From Atribacteria bacterium SCGC AAA255-N14 (lineage in GTDB: Bacteria > Atribacterota > JS1 > SB-45 > 34-128): DNA of 60,434 nucleotides. How positions within the stretch are numbered: the stretch's first letter is position 1; each line of letters starts with the position of its first letter. This document shows positions 56,476-60,434 of this stretch, piece by piece. Both the position numbers and the translations under genes were made by a program. Location: NCBI GenBank assembly GCA_000405345.1, contig ASPC01000001.1:1-60434 (forward strand). The letters are read 5' to 3'. The notes under the pieces were generated by a model. It was not told where the DNA came from and did not search any database. It was given only the letters and a program-made list of their open reading frames with translations.

Positions 56476-57255
56476 CTACACCATCCAACGTCCACCATTA
56501 CTATCTATTGTAGCGCCAGTGATATAACTCGCTTCATCGGAAGCTAAAAATAATACCACATTGGCAACATCCTCTGGTTTACCTAATCTTCCTAAAGGTA
56601 TAGAATCAAGGACTCTCCTTTTCTCTTCTTCACTTTTTGCATTCCAAAGAGCTTCAACTCTGGGACCACTTGTAGTAATTCCCGGAGCAACTGCATTAAC
56701 ATATATATTAAATTTTCCCATTTCCTTAGCCAAATGACGAGTTAAACCACCAATCCCTGCTTTAGCACTAGTATATTGTATGCCAGCTAAACTTGCAGTT
56801 GCTCTACCTGCAAGAGCAGATATATTAACAATTCTTCCTCTTCCTTGTTTTACCATATAAGGAACAACAGCTTTACAACAGAAAAAAGTTCCTTTTAAAT
56901 TAACATTCATCACAATATCCCAATCTTTTTCTGTTACTTCCTCAAATTTTGCTTTGGTGTGCAAGGCTCCACCAGCATTGTTCACCAAAATATCAACCTT
57001 GCCCCATTCTTCAATAACCTTTTTAACTGCATCTTCAACTTGAGCTTGTTTGCTAATATCACACACAAACCCAATACATTTATTACCTAATGCTTTTATT
57101 TCATTCACTGTCCTATTAATCTCTTCTTGATTTATATTAATTATTACCACTGATGCTCCTTCTCTGGACAATCTTTGAGCACAAGTTTTTCCTAAGCCAC
57201 CAGCAGAACCGGTTATAATTGTAACTTTTTCTTTTAATCTTAATTTGTTTTCCAT
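56476..57255 (-). CDS. Short-chain dehydrogenase/reductase (FabG-like)
   Basis: 259 residues, classical SDR. TGSAGGLGKTCAQRL is the cofactor motif, NNAGGA the structural motif, S-x-Y-x3-K is seen as IQYTSAKAG with the active tyrosine and lysine, and PEDVANVVLFLASDEASYITGATI closes it. It oxidises or reduces a hydroxyl/keto group with NAD(P). Its neighbours are a hydroxyacid dehydrogenase and a cyclic amidohydrolase, in line with a catabolic chain. Confidence 0.9.
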   Translation of the reverse strand: MENKLRLKEKVTIITGSAGGLGKTCAQRLSREGASVVIININQEEINRTVNEIKALGNKCIGFVCDISKQAQVEDAVKKVIEEWGKVDILVNNAGGALHTKAKFEEVTEKDWDIVMNVNLKGTFFCCKAVVPYMVKQGRGRIVNISALAGRATASLAGIQYTSAKAGIGGLTRHLAKEMGKFNIYVNAVAPGITTSGPRVEALWNAKSEEEKRRVLDSIPLGRLGKPEDVANVVLFLASDEASYITGATIDSNGGRWMV

Positions 57256-57321
57256 TTTCGTAACTCCTTTGAAAATTTTCCTTTAATATTATTGTGTTTG
57301 GTAGCAGTTATTTTACATTTT

Positions 57322-58299
57322 TTAAGCCAAAATCTGTAGATACCCTTTTTTACGAAGGCCCTCTTCATTAAATACTGAGTGTGGTTTTTTCCCACTAAGG
57401 AAATCCACCACTGCTTGTGCTGCAGTTATATGAACTTTCATTACGCATTCCCTTGATAATGCTGATGAATGGGGAGTAAGAATAACATTGTTCAACCTTA
57501 AAAGTGGGTTATCTGTAGAAGGAGGTTCTTTTTCGAAGACATCAAGTCCAGCTCCAGCGATTGAACTTTTCTCCAATACCTCAATTAAGGCCTTTTCATC
57601 AACCAACGGACCTCGGGATGTATTAATAAGGTATGCATCAGGTTTCATTAAGTTCAACATTTTAGCATTCACCAGATGATGGGTTTGTTTCATGTAAGGA
57701 ACATGAATGGAGATAAAATCAGCTTCCTGAAACACCTGATCTATATTTGGATACAATTCAATACCCTCTATCTGCTTCACATAAGGATCATAGGCAATCA
57801 CTTTCATATTAAATGCCTGGCGACATTTATCCGCTACAAGTGAACCGATACGTCCTATGCCTATCAGACCTAATGTTTTACCTTCGATATCCACAGCTTT
57901 ACCAGTATTTCTAGTTTTCCAATTGCCTTCACTCACAGCTTTATCCATTATTTTTAGCTGTTTTGCCAGGCCAAGCAGTATTGCTAAAGTTTGTTCAGCG
58001 ACAGAATTTGAGTTGACTCCAGGAGTATCACAAACCAGGATCCCTTTTTCGGTAGCAGCAGCCACATCAACATTATCAACTCCCGCTCCGGTACGTGAAA
58101 TTATTTTAAGTTTGGGAGCAGATTCAATTATTTCTCGGGTAACCTTGATATTTGTTCTTAAAATGATTCCTTCTACATCCACCACCATTTTTCTTGTAGT
58201 TTCTACAGTTGAATCAGTTAGAATCACAGGCTCGACTTTGCCTTCCAGAATTTTCATCCCGGCTGGATTAATCGCTTGCGAAAGTAACACTTTTTTCAT
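57322..58299 (-). CDS. D-2-hydroxyacid dehydrogenase (PGDH-like)
   Basis: 325 residues with normal cofactor motif GLIGIGRIGSLVAD and catalytic R (NTSRGPLVD), E (LDVFEKEP) and H (LTPHSSA). No ACT domain, so it is unlikely to be the feedback-regulated serine enzyme. It overlaps the upstream DapA-like gene by 4 bp (ATGA), which suggests that the two act in sequence: aldol cleavage or condensation and redox of the keto acid. Confidence 0.88.
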   Translation of the reverse strand: MKKVLLSQAINPAGMKILEGKVEPVILTDSTVETTRKMVVDVEGIILRTNIKVTREIIESAPKLKIISRTGAGVDNVDVAAATEKGILVCDTPGVNSNSVAEQTLAILLGLAKQLKIMDKAVSEGNWKTRNTGKAVDIEGKTLGLIGIGRIGSLVADKCRQAFNMKVIAYDPYVKQIEGIELYPNIDQVFQEADFISIHVPYMKQTHHLVNAKMLNLMKPDAYLINTSRGPLVDEKALIEVLEKSSIAGAGLDVFEKEPPSTDNPLLRLNNVILTPHSSALSRECVMKVHITAAQAVVDFLSGKKPHSVFNEEGLRKKGYLQILA

Positions 58300-59198
58300 A
58301 ATAATCCTTCCTTTTCAAGGACCCCTTTCAAGTCTACTTTCTGCTTATTATTTAAAGGGAATAGTGGAATCCTGGGATTTCCGCCATAATAACTGAGCAA
58401 ATCCATAGCGGCTTTAACACCAGCAACTCCATGTTTTCCTGCAGCATTGCTGCTGAGTTCACGCGCATAGACATCCAGTTTTTCCGCTTCTTTCATTTTC
58501 CCTGATTCAAAGAGTTCCTGTAATTTACAGCACATAGCCGGAAGATAATCGGCCATGGAAACCACACCACCAATAGCACCAATTTTAAGTCCGGCATATA
58601 ATTTATTAATGGTCCCGGCAAGAACATAAAAATTTGCTCCCTTAGGAACAGCATTAACGTAGATAGAAATGTCTTCCTTTGAGGTATCTTTCATTCCTGC
58701 AATATTTGAATGTTCAGCTAACGCTGAAATTAAATTCGTCGAAAAGACAAGATTAGCTGCAAACTTAGGAGCGTTATACATCATAATTGGAATTGGTGAT
58801 TGGTCAGCTATCGTTGTATAATAGTTAATCAACGCTTCGTCAGTCATATTCTTTACAAAATAATGAGGTGGTAATATCGTGCCGAAATCTACTCTTTTGT
58901 CTGCAATTTTTTTGATAAATTCAATCGTCGCTTTTGCTGACTCTCTCATAACCCCAACAATTAAGGTCTTATCCGGAGACATGTATTTTTGATAAACATC
59001 AATGATCTTAATAGATTCTTCATCGGTTAAACTTCTAAATTCACCGTTACTTCCAAGCGGCATATAACCTCTTAATTCGGTTTGATTATATCGCTCAATA
59101 TTTTCTGCAATTTTGTCATATGCTACTTCTTCATTGAGAAAAGGAGTTGTATTCGGTGTAAATACTCCTGATAACTTTTTTTTATAATCTGTAATCAT
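58296..59198 (-). CDS. DapA-family aldolase / N-acetylneuraminate-lyase-like
   Basis: 300 residues, TIM barrel. The Schiff-base lysine lies in IAGMKDTSKED and the catalytic tyrosine in PIMMYNAPKF; LGSNGEFRSLTDEE replaces the GTTGE loop of true DapA. It differs from the lysine-pathway dapA at 33501 and belongs to the catabolic group that cleaves or dehydrates 2-keto-3-deoxy acids. It overlaps the hydroxyacid dehydrogenase by 4 bp. Confidence 0.85.
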   Translation of the reverse strand: MITDYKKKLSGVFTPNTTPFLNEEVAYDKIAENIERYNQTELRGYMPLGSNGEFRSLTDEESIKIIDVYQKYMSPDKTLIVGVMRESAKATIEFIKKIADKRVDFGTILPPHYFVKNMTDEALINYYTTIADQSPIPIMMYNAPKFAANLVFSTNLISALAEHSNIAGMKDTSKEDISIYVNAVPKGANFYVLAGTINKLYAGLKIGAIGGVVSMADYLPAMCCKLQELFESGKMKEAEKLDVYARELSSNAAGKHGVAGVKAAMDLLSYYGGNPRIPLFPLNNKQKVDLKGVLEKEGLL

Positions 59199-59358
59199 TC
59201 CAAAATCCCCTTTATATTTATTATTTTAATTCCTTAATTCCTTACTCTATATCTTTGTTAACATCGAACTTCCCATTGCTAAAATCGGTGCTTACCGGAA
59301 TTAACAAACCTAATAATTTTCTTATTTTTAAAGTAAAATATCTCCTTTGAATATTATT

Positions 59359-60434
59359 TTACTTCTTCTTTTCTAATCGAGCGGTAACAAAGTTTAGCAT
59401 GCCTAAAGTTCTATCGGAAAATTCTTTTGCCGTGGCAACAACAGCAGGATGATCAATAAATTCATCTGCACTAAGCCCATCTTCCAAGTAAGCTTGTTTA
59501 AAATAAGGAACTTTAAGCAACTTATCTATTACCTTTTTTGGCACTTCTTCTTCTATTTGATTACTAAATTCTAAATCATCACATTTTAATATTAAGGCTT
59601 TGATAAATTTGGGAGGGCAGGTGTAAACAAAATTTCCGCCAGCGATTTTTTCCAGGTGCCAGACCGCAACTGTTTGATCATCAGTAGGCGGAGAAAGCCT
59701 CATAGAGCAGGCTAACATCTTACTGGGATGTTTTTGTTCTTTGAGTATTTTATGCGCTTTTTTAATGATCGCTATTTCAGCCCATCTAACCTCGGCTTCA
59801 GAAAGTTCGATACCGACTTCACGGCCTTTCCCTGGAAGATCTCCTAAATCTCCGTATCGGGCCATCATATCCGTTATGACTGATCTCCATCTGATTAGGT
59901 CGACTTTGTTTTCCTTGGCAATTTCAAGACCTTCTTTTACTGCATTGGCGCAAGCTATAAATTGAGGAAGAATAAAAGATAAAGTATTATTGGTTGCTAT
60001 TCCTTTGGAAGTTAATATTTTTATTACTTCATAGCCCTGTTTTGATCCAGGAATTTTTATCATTACATTTGGAGAAATCTTTGCCAAATCATATGCTTGT
60101 TCCAACATCTTTTCTTTGTTATCTACATCTCGAGGATCTACTTGAGCAGAAATATACCCATTTTTATGATTGGATTTTTCAAAGAGAGGCAGATACATCT
60201 GTGCCCCCCGTTTAACTATTTCCTTGTAAGTCATCCAAAATAGCCCTTCTTGGTCTATTCCCGGGTTTTTATCTATCAAGCCATCTACAAATTCTTCCCA
60301 GTAAGCTTTTTGTATTTCAAAAACAGCCATGGATAAAGAAGGATTTGTGGTAACGCCCCTGAAAAGCATATTTTGCGGATCTTCTGGATTGTAAAATTTC
60401 TTAAACTGTTTCTGTACAATCTCTTTATCTTCTT
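59359..60434 (-). CDS. Transaldolase-family protein, partial (N-terminus outside window)
   Basis: The frame runs off the window; an ATG at 60369 is internal, since a coherent protein sequence (IVQKQFKKFYNPEDPQN) precedes it. FRGVTTNPSLSM and VMIKIPGSKQGYEVI, with the Schiff-base lysine, identify the transaldolase barrel; TNNTLSFILPQF follows as in the family. It transfers dihydroxyacetone units between sugar phosphates, or acts as a fructose-6-phosphate-aldolase-like enzyme. It lies 160 bp upstream of the DapA-like gene. Confidence 0.85.
   Translation of the reverse strand, partial: EDKEIVQKQFKKFYNPEDPQNMLFRGVTTNPSLSMAVFEIQKAYWEEFVDGLIDKNPGIDQEGLFWMTYKEIVKRGAQMYLPLFEKSNHKNGYISAQVDPRDVDNKEKMLEQAYDLAKISPNVMIKIPGSKQGYEVIKILTSKGIATNNTLSFILPQFIACANAVKEGLEIAKENKVDLIRWRSVITDMMARYGDLGDLPGKGREVGIELSEAEVRWAEIAIIKKAHKILKEQKHPSKMLACSMRLSPPTDDQTVAVWHLEKIAGGNFVYTCPPKFIKALILKCDDLEFSNQIEEEVPKKVIDKLLKVPYFKQAYLEDGLSADEFIDHPAVVATAKEFSDRTLGMLNFVTARLEKKK

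Noticed and set aside
1..60434. tRNA and rRNA genes
   Set aside because: I looked for cloverleaf T-loop signatures and rRNA-like GC-rich blocks and saw none; a covariance scan would be decisive.

Overview
The window is about 60 kb of AT-rich (roughly one-third GC by eye) bacterial chromosome. The content points to a strict anaerobe: an HgcA/HgcB corrinoid-ferredoxin pair, a tungsten-type aldehyde:ferredoxin oxidoreductase, and lysine synthesis by the DapL aminotransferase route. Together with the low GC, the tripartite tricarboxylate transporter and the many IS200-like relics, this would fit an uncultivated anaerobe such as Atribacterota or a Firmicutes-like lineage. No rRNA or tRNA is present, so the phylum is inference only.

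1-8.4 kb is a mosaic: the edge of a membrane-bound spermidine-synthase-like gene, hgcA-hgcB, a glycosyltransferase stub, a transposase relic, an MFS exporter, an isoprenylcysteine-methyltransferase-like membrane enzyme, a CrtI-like oxidoreductase, and a complete Y1/REP-type transposon with perfect 27-bp ends. 8.8-13.5 kb is an oligosaccharide operon: two GT4 glycosyltransferases, a helical glycosidase-like protein and a GH130 mannoside phosphorylase. 13.6-16.9 kb is a decaying sugar locus on the other strand: a GH130 stub broken by a 12-bp duplication, a LacI regulator whose only plausible start is ATA, another GT4, and the tail of an ABC-transporter ATPase. A CdaR-type regulator follows.

18.7-37.4 kb is housekeeping: TPR protein, LiaF-like protein, MscS, ClpB, HisC, a solo B3/4-domain protein, a bifunctional nuclease, a CaCA exchanger and an EamA transporter. 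It ends in the lysine block lysA-lysC-dapA-dapB-dapF-dapL, led by a clear lysine riboswitch with promoter, antiterminator and terminator. asd is not in the window. The gaps of this region carry strictly phased degenerate 7-bp and 8-bp tandem repeats, which I did not see elsewhere in the window.

37.5-42.4 kb is an insertion zone: two relics of one IS200/IS605 element bracket a MoaD/ThiS-like protein, a cupin and an aldehyde:ferredoxin oxidoreductase; a group II intron 5' fragment and a nitrilase stub lie beside them. 42.5-60.4 kb is a long minus-strand catabolic region: a TctCBA transporter (tctA with a G-run frameshift), Ldh2-type dehydrogenase, ACMSD-like amidohydrolase, cupin, an alcohol dehydrogenase lacking its nucleotide-binding segment, a C_GCAxxG_C_C protein, M24 hydrolase, HMGL-like aldolase/synthase, two hydroxyacid dehydrogenases, GntR/FCD regulator, cyclic amidohydrolase, SDR, DapA-like aldolase and transaldolase. 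The set suggests uptake and breakdown of a carboxylated, probably nitrogen-containing, compound; the substrate cannot be read from sequence.
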